Positions 8,761 to 19,536 of a stretch of 64,000 nt of DNA are shown piece by piece. This DNA is from Limnephilus marmoratus (lineage: Eukaryota; Arthropoda; Insecta; Trichoptera; Limnephilidae), in NCBI GenBank assembly GCA_917880885.1, contig OU862917.1, forward strand, positions 29,872,104 to 29,936,103, given 5' to 3'. The position numbers and the translations under genes were made by a program. The notes below the pieces were generated by a model. The model saw nothing but the letters and a program-made list of their open reading frames with translations, made no database searches and was not told the origin of the DNA. The first letter of the stretch is position 1; each line of letters starts with the position of its first letter.

Positions 8761-9776
8761 CTTGTGACAACCCTGTCGCATTAAGCAGAATTACTGACAC
8801 AATCACATGCAAATACGTAGCACATTCGACGCACACATCAATTGTAGTGCACTGGTGTTGTAAATAATGTCACTTCTCACAATGTTAACTTTGTATGTTT
8901 AAAGTTATTATAATGCTTGCACAGTTGAGTTTAACACCAACGACTTCGATTTGCAATAGTTACTAAAGTGCACCGAAAAGTTAGAGTTTTTGTAGTGATT
9001 TATTCCGTATTATCAAGTTTATTTAGGAGCGTTAAAACAATCGACCGTTATACTTAATATTGTTATGCGACAATATATAATTAAAAATTTCCAATTTTTC
9101 AGTTTCGATATTTTTTTACCATTAAATTAATATTTAAAAACTACACTATTCTCGATGAAACTGACATTGAGAAGCGAAAACAATGTTCGTTGAGCCAGAA
9201 ACTCCAGATGGGTAGAGCTCTTTCTAAGTTTCATATTACCGTAGCTCACGATTCGAAAGTTTTCGAATCGCTTGCACCAATTGTGCGCTTTTATACTAAC
9301 CGTGACGATTCACGATTACGGTACCGTGACGGCAAAAAATGCAATAAATATACATTCCTTATAGCTAACAATGCTGCATTTCATTCCAACAAATTAAATA
9401 AAGGTGAGACACATAAAATATGTGTGAATGTTTCCTCCAAAGTTCAACTTGTTTACGACTTATCATTTTCTTTATACGTATGAGGAAGATGTATGATATT
9501 TATCATATTTTACCTTTAAGGAGGTACAGACATCGTTCACCATTCAACGTTTACCGTTTGTCTCATTTTCGACTGCTGTTATTTAGTTTGTACGAAAGAG
9601 CTGCTGCATGTGTTTAAGAACAAAAGCAAAACCATCAGCATTCACTCTTACTTCAATGTCATCCTTGAAACTATATTCCATACTTTCAAAATTATCGTCA
9701 CGGCAAGGTTGGTGGGGGTCTACGGAGACGTCACGGTGCGGTGTGTGATACAGATGCAAGAAAATGATGACGGTTA
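8761..9776. other. LINE 5' flank and unassigned sequence
   Basis: About 8716-8990 is probably the LINE 5' leader, but its start is not marked. From about 9160 to 9640 there is a moderately GC-richer stretch with a 97-codon frame (9190-9483, plus) that I do not recognise. It contains a short palindrome, CGATTCGAAAGTTTTCGAAT. It has no signal peptide or clear domain and no splice or promoter context. Confidence 0.45.
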
Positions 9777-11387
9777 AGGCGGATACAGATTGCTGTAACG
9801 TAACATGCAATGTAACATGAAATGAACATTTCATAAGTGTGGACGCAGGGCGCGCACGAACCGAACATGAACCTATTTGCATCTGTTTCCGGCATGCGCG
9901 CAGCGAACATAGCTCAATCTGCCGGGAACATGTTCTCCATTGTTCGCGCGCGTTCTGACGTACAGACACAAACAACCCGTCCACACTAACGCTCCGCGCA
10001 CACTGCGCGCCCCTTTGTATTCGGCGAAAAAACCGAAGCTTTGTGGATTGCGGCGCGCACGAGTTTTTTTTTTTTTTTTTCATATGTTTTTATTCCAGTA
10101 AAAAAGAAAATAACATTTTCACTTACTTAACTAGAATATTGAATTATGTACAGTTTTTACATTACATAGTTTTTACATTTCATAACCTTAGATTACATTA
10201 GATTGCAATACTAACATTTACATGATATTATATTACCATACGATATTATTCACTATCACTACTTTGTTTTTTATGAATAAACATGAACAATTTTTTTTTT
10301 GAATTTGCACACACTTTTTTCGTTTTTGATATCATCTGGAAGGGAATTATATAAATTGCCCCCCTCGTAACTAATTGATTGCTTACCGTAGTTAGTATGA
10401 ATGGTGTTTAAACGTATGTTATCGTGTTGTCGTGTAAAATGTTTGTGTACTTGGGACGTTTTAATGAATTCTGTGTTTGTATGTATGAGTTTATTATTTA
10501 TTTTGTATATAAGGACACATATATTGTACTCGTATAGTTTTCTTAATGTTAGCAGTTTTGTTTTCAAATATAATTTTTTTGTGGATGTTTTGGATTCGTA
10601 GAGAAATAGTTTTTTGATTATCTTATTTTGAATTACCTGTAATTCATTGATGTATGTTTCATACGCATTTCCCCAGATTTCAATTAGGTAATTTAGGTGT
10701 GAGTGTACGAGACTATAGTATAAACTTTTTTTTAATCTAATTGGTAATAGATATGATAACCGGCTAAAAACGCTAATTAAGGGTGTGATTTTATCTTTTA
10801 CATTTTGAATGTGTTGTTTAAAAGTTAAATGCTTATCGATGCACAGCCCAAGATATTTTTCCTGTTTCAGGATTTGCAAATCGTTATTTTCAATTTTTAA
10901 TGGTACATGTGGAGGAATTATTTTACGGTTTGAACTTAAAATCATGTATCCTGTTTTCTTTATATTCATTGTTAGGATATTTGATTGGAGCCAACCGCAA
11001 ATTCTTTCTAGGTCACTTTGTGCATTTTCAAGTAGTATGTTTAGATCTTTACCCCAGTAGAATATTGCAGTATCATCTGCATATAATTAAATTTCACCGT
11101 TTAATTCTAATTGCGAAATATCATTGATATAAATTTGGAACAGTAGTGGCCCTAGTATGGATCCTTGCGGAACTCCATAGTTTATTGGAAGGTGCTTACT
11201 ATTTTGATTGTTAATGCTTAAGTTGAAATGCTCTGTTCGCGCGCGGAGTGTGCGCGGTTCGTGCGCGCAAGGCGTCCACACTATGAGAATTCTGTTACAT
11301 CGCATGATACATTGCGGCAATGTGGACGGCAAATTCTTTCATTGCGTGTTACGTTGCTTGTTACGTTACAGCAATCTGTACGCGGCT
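9777..11387. mobile_element. PIF/Harbinger-like DNA element split by a LINE
   Basis: Terminal inverted repeats AGGCGGATACAGATTGCTGT (left) and AGCCGCGTACAGATTGCTGT (right, inverted) continue into GTAACGTAAC and are flanked by TTA on both sides (9774-9776 and 11388-11390). A 3-bp TTA duplication fits PIF/Harbinger. The body is CG-rich, with many GCGCGC motifs and a repeated GCGCGCACGA, unlike its AT-rich surroundings. Between about 10064 and 11230 it is interrupted by a minus-strand retroelement, so the pre-insertion element was only about 450 bp, a MITE. No transposase. Confidence 0.75.
10064..11230 (-). pseudogene. 5'-truncated CR1-group LINE inside the MITE
   Basis: The minus strand opens directly inside the RT domain: SINNQNSKHLPINYGVPQGS, LGPLLFQIYINDI, then LYADDTAIF, followed by LQILKQEKYLGLCIDKHLTF, LVHSHLNYLIEIWGNAYET and a long C-terminal region ending at 10271. 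A TAA nonsense codon stands immediately before LYADD (GAA ATT TAA TTA TAT GCA GAT GAT), so the copy is dead at the catalytic site. The 3' untranslated region ends in a poly-A tail (poly-T at 10064-10080 on the plus strand). The N-terminus is replaced by MITE sequence at the 5' junction, near 11229-11236. Related to 21047-23272. Confidence 0.88.
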
Positions 11388-12127
11388 TTAGGTCGACAAA
11401 AAATATAATTAAGTTTTAGAAAATTTACAATATTTGTTTTTGAAAGGCGTTGATCCTGAGGCAAATATTTTATAAAGCAGAAATTCTACAATAGGCCATT
11501 TACATCACTTTTTTTTTAAATTTTTTACGGTTTTTGCAAATATTTTAAGTCATTCTGTATTTTTTAATCGTATTTTTGAAACCCTGGCGATTTTTTGAAA
11601 ATTTCAATCCGAAAAATCAGACCATTTTTTATAAACCGGAAAGACGGGAAATAAATTAATAGGTGCGAAAAAACGAAAATTACATGGCTGAAAATCATTT
11701 TAATAAAAGAACGTTTTCCACAAGAAAAGGCACATGAGAATAACGAGGCATACCAAAAATATTTCATCTCATAAATATTTTTTTCCCCGATCCATCTTAT
11801 CGATCACAAATCATTATATTTTCAACGTCTATATTACTAAATCCAATGTAAACTTGTACTCGTAAATTATAATAATAATAAGAATATTATAAAATTTGAT
11901 TTTGTTAAAATCAGCACCACTACCATTATACCTCTAAAACACGCACAGACAGCGTAAAATGTACGGGGTTCTCTTCATAACATCTGTCAAAAAGTCAAAC
12001 CAAACGATAAGTTCGCAGAGAACAAACAATAAATCTAGTGAATGTTAAATGTCACATTCAAAAATTCGGCTGAAGTGTTGCCGTATAAAAAAAAATCAGT
12101 GTGGAATTTTGCAAAATAAATAGGAAC
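11388..12127. other. Unassigned AT-rich sequence
   Basis: No gene or repeat terminus recognised. The 67-codon minus frame at 11564-11767 has no recognisable features. Confidence 0.5.
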
Positions 12128-12735
12128 TATTATAAAAATAAATAAAACACTTTGTATTTAACCACGAATTTATTATATTACATATCGACCGGTTTCGCTT
12201 ACATCAAGCTTCTTCAGGATATAAGTAATAATAACTAAATGTTAAGTGAGAGCTATGGCTTATATATAAGTTGAGTGACAGAGGGAGAAAGAAAATGACC
12301 AAGAACATAATTAGAAAGAGACAAAGTATTTGACAGAGGTAAAGTGGATAATCAATTAGTGGGAGGGAAACAACAATACAATAATCAGTTAGTGGGAGGG
12401 AGACAACAGTATACATCTAATCACAAATAAAAACCAACAGTTAACGGTAATAAATGAGATATTAAACAAATTTTGATGTATTTTACATTATAAGATAGAG
12501 GACGATATTTAGATATAAATGATAATATTAATAATGAAGGACATCAGACTAACACTAAAACACATACATAATATCATGGGCTAGGATGGATTGCTGGAAA
12601 TAAGTTAAAAATAGGGCTATAGGGTGAATTTTTTTGATTTGATAAATTGTTTTGGTTATTGAGTAAGAATTCTGACATATTTGTATTTAATGATTTAGTG
12701 GTTAAATACAAAGTGTTTTATTTATTTTTATAATA
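12128..12735. mobile_element. MITE with perfect 38-bp TIRs
   Basis: 12128-12165 (TATTATAAAAATAAATAAAA, continuing to TTTAACCAC) is the exact reverse complement of 12698-12735. Just inside the left TIR is CGACCGGTTTCGCTTACATC followed by AAGCTTCTTCAGGAT, a motif seen in several animal MITE families. No transposase. The identical arms suggest recent insertion or gene conversion. Confidence 0.85.
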
Positions 12736-13194
12736 TATGTCTAACCACAAAGTAATTGCTTCTTATGAAAAAAAATAAATAAATAAATAGGAACATTTTC
12801 GGAGACGGGACATTGTCATGTAGTGACGTCACGGGCCCAAATAATGGATTTATTTATTTAAAACATTTTCGTAATCTTAGTAAAAAAATCTATCCACACG
12901 ATTTTTTCCAAGTCGTTATGAAATCCATGCAAGTGGTCTATTAGAATGGCCGCTTTTGAAATTTCAGCGGTTACGGCACGGCTACAGCACAAAAAAGGAA
13001 TAAACGCACGAACCTTATCAGCCTAATACTGCAGCGCTCTCTTACACACTAAATAATAGTGAGACAAATAATGTACGTATGTCTTCTTCCTCCAAAGGAA
13101 AAAGGGAATCATTTCCTTGCATCTCCCCCATTGCTGTGGGAATTATAAAAGCATTTCCTGATTTTTCACAGATCTTTTTTTTTTTTTTTTACAG
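12736..13194. other. Unassigned sequence
   Basis: No feature recognised. Includes CATTTTCGGAGACGGGACATT and a plus-strand 71-codon frame entering the next repeat; no evidence that it is translated. Confidence 0.45.
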
Positions 13195-13480
13195 TAAATA
13201 CCGCACAAGAATCTCAACTGGAGCCAGTGAGACTATGGCATCCCCAATTAGGGCATGTGTGAGGCTGAAGGTAGTGGGGAGGGGAAGGAGGTAGGGAAGA
13301 GGAAGGTTGGGAAGTACCTGGCTATTCAGATCTGGTCACTAAACACGGCTAAAGCCATTTTCAAGCAACGTTTCAATTCTGAATGGTGGTCTTACACCAG
13401 GGCGATACTGATAGTATCTACCACTCTGGAACATGCCGCAAATATACTATATATTATTTTAAATGAATTAATTGTGAAAT
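13195..13480 (+). repeat. Dispersed repeat family B, copy 1
   Basis: Starts ACCGCACAAGAATC and runs through AGACTATGGCATCCCCAA, GAGGCTGAAGGTAGTGGG, GTACCTGGCTATTCAGATCT and TTCAATTCTGAATGGTGGTC, then CAGGGCGATACTGA, CCACTCTGGAAC and AATATACTATATATTATTTT. Two further copies follow at 14505 and 14765, with divergent ones at 31425, 35835, 50410 (inverted) and 62580. No TIR, tRNA-like head or poly-A tail identified, so class is unknown. Confidence 0.75.
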
Positions 13481-14504
13481 AACACAAATTAATCAAGTAA
13501 CACAGACTAATGTATAAATAAAAACGATTAATTTTCCTCAAAACAGCTGAACTCATATTTTGTAATGTCAAAAGCTGTAAGTACGCACGCTCGTTCATGC
13601 TCGATGGTTTTGCGCTCATTCGAAGATGTCTCAACCATCTCTCTCGATGCTTTTTTGTTCGATATCGAGCGAACGGCTCGAGGCGAAAAAGATTCAAGGG
13701 CCGTAATTTTTCTCGATGTTCGACATAAATCTTTGTGATATTTTACCTATTCTTTTTGTGATACTTTTCTAAAATTGGCAGGATGGTAGCGCAGACAGGA
13801 TTCTTACCGAGTACGTCGTATTTCAGCAAACCTTACAGAGGCCGGAAGATCGTAAAAATCTACGACCCCGCATGTGGTGGACTTTCTCTTAACGGACGGT
13901 TAACTAGTCGCTTATCACGAACGTACAAGTTGTGCGCATGTCTGGTATCTAGCACGGTCTACCGAAAATGTCGATAACTTTTCATCGTTCTCGACTGCAG
14001 GTCTCTCACACAAAAACCACAGTATACGTCGAAAAAGTTAAGTTAAGTTAAGAAAAATTTTAACAATTCGTCAAATTTCAAAGTTAATTTTCAAGTTCTA
14101 TGAAAGTTCTGTTATTAATTCAGATCGGTGGAACAACTGGTCCATAATGAAATGATAACAAAACTTGAATAGAAATTGAAAATTAAAATTAAATTTGTTA
14201 GAATTCAATGACACGGCTGACCCTTAAATGTGAACTAATATGGTTTCATTAGCGATCTGCAGTCGTCCTCTGGAACGATGGCAAGTTACCGACATCATTG
14301 TAAAACATTTATGGATCGATTGTGCTAAGTACCCTGAAACCCACAGCAGTGCGTGTCACAATTTGTCAAAAGTCGTCTATCCATGGACTATGGTGAAATA
14401 GTGAATAATCTTAGATACTCTATGGCTTTTTAATCGTTTTGATATAGGTAGTCTTGTTTCGATGTACCCTAGTACATAAAAAAAACCTTTTTTATGTGAT
14501 AACC
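13481..14504. other. Unassigned sequence between repeat-B copies
   Basis: Contains a region rich in TCGAGC/CTCGA motifs (13580-13720) and short frames without recognisable features. A plus-strand 64-codon frame at 13783-13977 has no support beyond length. A small GTTAAGTTAAGTTAAG repeat lies at about 14038. Confidence 0.45.
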
Positions 14505-14740
14505 GCACAAGAGTCCGTACCGCTCCTCGCCATCCAGTTATCGGTACTATATTATACGCAATTGGGGTATGTTGTAAGGCTGAATGTAGTGGTGGGGGAA
14601 AGGAGATGGAGAAGAGGAAGGTGGGGAAGTATCTAGCTATTCAGATCTGGTTATCAAATCCAGTAAAACCATTTCAAGCAATGTTCTATTCAGAATTATG
14701 GTCTTTAAAAAGGGCGATATTGAGAGTATTTTCGACTCTG
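14505..14740 (+). repeat. Dispersed repeat family B, copy 2
   Basis: Same order of blocks as copy 1: ACCGCACAAGAGTCC, GGCTGAATGTAGTGG, GTATCTAGCTATTCAGATCT, GGGCGATATTGAGAGTATTT and CGACTCTGGAA. It is more diverged than copies 1 and 3 and lies head-to-tail with copy 3. Confidence 0.7.
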
Positions 14741-14764
14741 GAAGTACGAATGTCTTCTTTTTTT

Positions 14765-15057
14765 AAATGAATACCGCACAAGAGTCCCAACTGCTCCCGT
14801 CTGTAGCCAGCGAGACTATGGCATCCCCAATGTGGATATGTTGTGAGGCTGAAGGTAGTAGGGAGGGGAAGGAGATGGGGAAGAGGAAGGTGGGTAAGTA
14901 CCTGGCTATTCAGATCTGATCACCAAACGCAGCCATTTCAAACATCGTTTCAATTCTGAATGGTGGTCTTACACCAGGGCGATACTGAGAGTGTCTTCCA
15001 CTCTGGAACGTGCCGCAAATATACTATGTATTATTTTAAATGAATAAATTGTGAAAT
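14765..15057 (+). repeat. Dispersed repeat family B, copy 3
   Basis: Very close to copy 1 across its length, including TGAATGGTGGTCTTACACCA, GGGCGATACTGAGAGTG, AACGTGCCGCAAATATACTA and the ending TGAATAAATTGTGAAATA. Same orientation and similar spacing suggest a segmental duplication of this interval. Confidence 0.75.
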
Positions 15058-15060
15058 ATT

Positions 15061-15112
15061 ATTTCGGATTGCGAGTCAAGAGTCTTACCGCTGGACTACG
15101 CCAGCCGTCTTC
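15061..15112 (-). repeat. tRNA-like fragment (SINE head or tRNA relic)
   Basis: On the minus strand: GGCTGGCGTAGTCCAGCGGT followed by AAGACTCTTGACTCGCAATC. This resembles the 5' half of a tRNA, with a box-A-like segment (TGGCGTAGTCCAGCGG) and an anticodon-arm-like stem. No complete cloverleaf or box B follows. Confidence 0.45.
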
Positions 15113-15595
15113 TGATAAGTTATAAAAACACATTTTGGAACAAGAACATTAAATGACGATTCTTATGGATTAAATCATTTTTATAACTTTCTTTCTCTTT
15201 TTTTATTTATGGCGGTTGGACTAACGGGCATCTTCAGATTAGTGGACAACTATAAAAGACTAATATTTATGAGTATGAAACAGAATTTTTTTTTATAATA
15301 AACACTGATATTTCAAGAATTTTAATAAATACAAAAAAAACTATTAAGCAAAGCCGCCTTAACATTGAAAAGATTAATTTAGTATTAGATAATAATTTAA
15401 TTTGTAAAATTAATTATTTATTTCCTCATTATTCACCAAAGATTACAAAGACGTAATAGAAGAAATCTAAAACAACAAAAACACGAGGAAACTTTGAAAC
15501 TAGATGCACAAAGAGAACATCTGAATATTGATTTTTTTGTTAACGATAGTGATTTTTAAAGTACAATATATATTTAAAAGTCTTCGATCACGTCA
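15113..15595. other. Unassigned AT-rich sequence
   Basis: Nothing recognised. Confidence 0.5.
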
Positions 15596-15938
15596 ATGGT
15601 TAAAGTGCATTTACTTTGGAAGGTGATTCTACATGATGGTAGGAGTAAAAAAGATTAACAACTTTTTCCGAAATTCCAACATTTTTTTCCCTTACAAAAA
15701 GACGTAGGTACATATTAAAAATCTTTAGTGTGTAGCAACATTACATGATTGTGATTGGGCCGTATCGTAACAGCGGAAAATAATAAAGCTGGCCGCACGC
15801 GCCATTCTAAGTTTATCTTTTTACCACAAACTACCCCTAAAAGTTGGAATTTCGAAACAAGTTATTTATCTTTTTACTTATACTATCATGTAGAATCACC
15901 TCCCGAAGTTAATGCACTTTACCCCCGGACACCCTGTA
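15596..15938. mobile_element. TA-flanked MITE (ACAGGGTGTCC family), degraded copy
   Basis: The right end TACCCCCGGACACCCTGTA followed by TA is intact. The left end begins only at TTAAAGTGCATTTAC and has lost its outer TIR. Interior AGGTGATTCTACATGATGGT and AACAACTTTTTCCGAAATTC match the intact copy at 48649-49021. The minor open frame across it is a shadow. Confidence 0.8.
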
Positions 15939-16732
15939 TATAAACACTCTTTGCAATTTCACTTCTTAGTATTTTTTTCTCCATTTCGACATAATTCTCT
16001 TACATGCTTATACGGCACTTAGGGTTATGGTCTAGCTATATTTTTAAAAATCCCGCAGGCTGTTGGTTCAAATCAAGGTTCGTAGAAAATGTTAATAACA
16101 TTTTCTTCGAATCTTGGGTTCAAATAATGTTTTATTGCCATTGCAAAAAAGCTATTTCAAACATTTTTATTTCATGAAACCGCCAAGCAAAAAGTTTTAA
16201 AAAATGTGGGTTTTGTACAATATGTACGTTTTTTTAATAATATGTAATATGTGATTCGATTTTCCATTTCGCATAAAGTATTATGCGGGTCGTCTCACAC
16301 TGTTCTTATTGCTAAAACCCCGCATAGAACATAGAACCTACGTCTCGTATATTCGATACCCATTACCAAGGGTTCAGGCAAATCGATTTTCGATTCGTTT
16401 CCTTTCATTTCCTTTGAGTGAGAATTCATCTGACCCATTTGTGCCCACAGTTACGGCCTCTGTCCATTATGTTCGATTTGTTTTGGGTCATTTTCCTTAT
16501 TTTACGAGGCATTGAAGCCGGCGATCCGGACGGGAGAAATGATTTTTAATGCAATGAAATAAAGGACCAACGAAATGGTGGGAACGTTCAGGTGAAATTA
16601 CGCGTTTATTTATGTGCCTCGATAAATGCTTTCGTACGAGGTAAAAGAACCTACATTTAAGTATTGTAATAAATAGAAGAACATTGCCAGTGAAGTGGGT
16701 CTAAAGAAGAAATATAAAACATAAAATAAATA
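15939..16732. other. Unassigned sequence
   Basis: Nothing recognised. One plus frame (16309-16515) is of chance length, without domain or start context. Confidence 0.45.
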
Positions 16733-16860
16733 AAGAGGTGTCAATATGTTTTTCTGATTTTTCTGTTTCCAGATTTTCGATTGAGTTTCGCTTATATTGT
16801 CTTCATTTATTTAAATATTGCAATTTGAGGTTTTACTCGTAAAGTTAAAATTAAAAAAAA
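16733..16860 (+). repeat. TIR element E, solo right end
   Basis: CTGATTTTTCTGTTTCCAGA, TTTTCGATTGAGTTTCGCTT and TTGAGGTTTTACTCGTAAAG match the right termini of the element copies at 17000-18025 and 19537-19950. Only one end is present. Confidence 0.7.
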
Positions 16861-17220
16861 AATTTAAAAAAATAAATAAATAATTAGGATCCAGCAAAGC
16901 ACAACACATCGCGATTATTTTATAATGCAAAGCCGTATGTCTCTTCAGTTTTGTATTTTTTTTATGGAAAACTTAATACAATTTTGGCAAATAAATAATT
17001 AAATTAATACAATATTAGCGAAACTAAAATCAAAAATCTGAAAACAGAAAAAATAGAAAAAGTTTCGGTCACATTATCCAAGACACTAACTACATATACC
17101 TATCATTTAGTTCGGGTTTGAATCTTGCAATTATACATAACGATAGCAGCCATTAAAAATATGCGTTAAGAAAATGAAGATAATGTTGGTAGTTCTTAGT
17201 CGAAGTACATATACAGTTAA

Positions 17221-17945
17221 TGATACTGTTAATTATGACCGAATCGATGTACGAGAGTTAACATGACACAGTTAATTATGACCGAATCGAGGTATGAGAG
17301 TTAAAATGACACAGTTAATTATGACTGAATCGGGGTATGAGAGTTAACATGATACAATTAATTATGACCGAATGAAGGTATGAGAGTTAGGGGGTTTCTC
17401 ACCATCCTCCCAATAGTTTATCCATACACATAACAAATATTAATAAAAAAACAAATAAATACTAGCAACAGGTAAAAACTTCGGCTAATTTATCCTATAT
17501 GTAGCCATTGTTCAAAGGTTCAAGTACCGAATAGTAAACTCAGACTTTTTAAATAAATAAATCCTAGAATTAATCCAAAATATTCATTATGTGTATGGAT
17601 AAGCTATTGGGAGGATGGTGAAAAACCCCCTTAATATGATTCAGTTAATTATGACTGAATCGGGGTATGAGAGTTAATATGATACAGTTAATTATGACTG
17701 AATCGGGGTATGAGAGTTAACATGATACAATTAATTATGACCGAATGAAGGTATGAGAGTTAATAAGATACAGTTAATTATGACTGAATCGGGGTATGAG
17801 AGTTAATATGATACAGTTAATTATGACTGAATCGGGGTATGAGAGTTAACATGATACAATTAATTATGACCGAATGAAGGTGTGAGAGTTAATATGATAC
17901 AGTTAATTATGACTGAATCGGGGTATGAGAGTTAACGTGATGCAG
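17221..17945 (+). repeat. 43-bp minisatellite with trimeric higher-order pattern, 11 units
   Basis: Units start at 17221, 17264, 17307, 17350, then (after a nested MITE) 17637, 17680, 17723, 17766, 17809, 17852 and 17895. The consensus runs TGATACAGTTAATTATGACT, GAATCGGGGTATGAGAGTTA, then two or three bases. Every third unit is a variant with CAATT and GAATGAAGG (17350, 17723, 17852), so a 129-bp trimer is repeated. No coding potential. Confidence 0.93.
17390..17630. mobile_element. PIF/Harbinger-like MITE nested in the minisatellite
   Basis: TIRs GGGGGTTTCTCACCATCCTC and, inverted, GGGGGTTTTTCACCATCCTC, continuing to CCAATAG and beyond into ATCCATACACATAA. TTA flanks both sides (17387-17389 and 17631-17633). 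It is 241 bp and non-coding. A second member lies at 40008-40242. It interrupts unit 4 of the array cleanly. Confidence 0.92.
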
Positions 17946-18025
17946 TTTTCGATTGAGTTTCACTAACATTGTCTTCATTTAATTAAAAATTACGATTTGA
18001 GATTTTACTCATTAAGTTAAAAACA

Positions 18026-19320
18026 AAAATATTAAAATTGTTTGTTGGATTGATTTTTTAAAAATGTCGAACTAATATGTCGGTATTATTGAAACCGTTT
18101 TTTTTATTTGATCGAAGAATTGTATAAACAATCTTTATTTATTATTTTACCAATAATATGTTTGGAATTGAGATAGTTTGTTGTATTTACATAAGCAAGT
18201 GAATAACATAAATTCAGTACAACAATATATTAGAGTGATTAGTTATCAGTACAAACGGAAACGATCAGATCGCACAATCTTTAAAAACTTTTTTAAAAAC
18301 TAAAATATAAAAAGTTTTGCGGAGTTAATGATAGATGGCGTTGACAGATGGATTTAATAATAAATACGACCGTTTCCAACCTCAATAATATTTAAGGCAT
18401 GAGACTTAATTTTTGTTGGAAATTGCTTCGAATGCTACCTGCCGGGACTGAAATGATTACCCTAATTACATTGAACTTGAATGAATCAAATATCTTATTA
18501 TCTGTTTTCTAATAATTTTAATATAATATTCATTATTTATGCATTAAACCGCTTACTCGTTAATACGGAATACTTTTTATCCAAACAGTTATATTTAGCT
18601 TTATTATTACGAAAAGTGAGTATTTATGTCGGGGGAGACCAAAAAACATGCAAAAAATATGTATTTAACATTTTAATTTTGTTAAAATTAATTCACTTGC
18701 GCGGTAACGCCATGTTTATTCATCGTTTTTATTTTAAAATTTCATCAATGCTGCCAATCATAAAAAAAAAATATTTTTGCGTAAAACAAAGTGAATACAC
18801 AATTGACAAGTTTGTACCTGTATTTATAACAGCAGAATATGGAAAGAAATGTATTAAAATAATTACATAAACCCGCTAGACAAACCCTGCTTTATCAACA
18901 AACCATTCAAAACGTGGGATGTTTTTTAAAAGTATGATGAAATGCGAGTTTATTTTAGAGAATTTATTTTATAAGATTGGTACTTCCGACAAATGTCATA
19001 TTTGATTGTCTATTAGTTAAAAAAGGAACATTCCGTATTATCCGTGCATCAAACTTCGACAACACGAACGTTCCGTTTTATCCGTGAGGTGGACTAACTG
19101 CATATTTACCTAATATTCAATAAAATACAATATAAAAATAAAGTAGTATTTCATATTAAAACAAAACCACAATAAAAATCCAAATGGTCGCGGCGGGAAG
19201 CCGTATCGCTTTCTAAAATCAACTATCGCGATGATAAAATTGTAATTAATTTAAAAACAATAACGACTCACGATATGGTGACATTATTTTTATGAACAAG
19301 CATGTTAAAAAATACATTAG
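18026..19320. other. Unassigned AT-rich sequence
   Basis: Contains a 129-codon plus frame (18481-18870), Ile/Leu/Lys/Tyr-rich as expected from random AT-rich DNA. It has no domain or neighbouring signal, and I do not accept it as a gene. Two ATTCCGT-containing repeats (TTCCGTATTATCCGTG and TTCCGTTTTATCCGTG) lie at 19030-19090. Confidence 0.45.
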
Positions 19321-19461
19321 GGAAGGGAACGTACCCATACTACGTGACCAACTTTTTGCAATTTTTAACCCCCCCCCCCCGGTGACCAAAAACCTATGGC
19401 CCCCGCCGCTCATTTGTACCAAGCGTGACATTTTGAAGACCCCCGTTGGGTACGTTCCCTT
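19321..19461. mobile_element. Short MITE with GGGAACGTACCC ends and C-tract
   Basis: The left end AAGGGAACGTACCCATACTA and inverted right end AAGGGAACGTACCCAACGGG bound about 140 bp containing CTACGTGACC and a C12 tract. A related right end is present at about 35700-35797. Target duplication unclear. Confidence 0.6.
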
Positions 19462-19536
19462 ATAATAATTTATAACAATCTGATATAATCGAAAATAATT
19501 CATATTCCGTTCAAGGATAATTGTTAATTTTTATTT

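Larger units (their letters stand above)
17000..18025. mobile_element. TIR element E carrying an expanded minisatellite
   Basis: The left end holds AATATTAGCGAAACTAAAAT and the right end TTTCGATTGAGTTTCACTAA then CATTGTCTTCATTTAATTAA, inverted relative to each other. Interior blocks TTTAGTTCGGGTTTGAATCT, TTGCAATTATACATAACGAT and GGTAGTTCTTAGTCGAAG are shared with the second copy at 19537-19950. That copy carries only one minisatellite unit where this one has eleven. Non-coding; transposon superfamily unknown. Confidence 0.7.

Noticed and set aside
9190..9483. 97-codon plus frame as a host exon
   Set aside because: No recognisable domain, no splice signals that can be tied to it, no conserved neighbour; kept only as unassigned sequence.
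18481..18870. 129-codon plus-strand frame
   Set aside because: Lys/Ile/Leu/Tyr-rich translation expected of AT-rich non-coding DNA; no domain, promoter or splice context.
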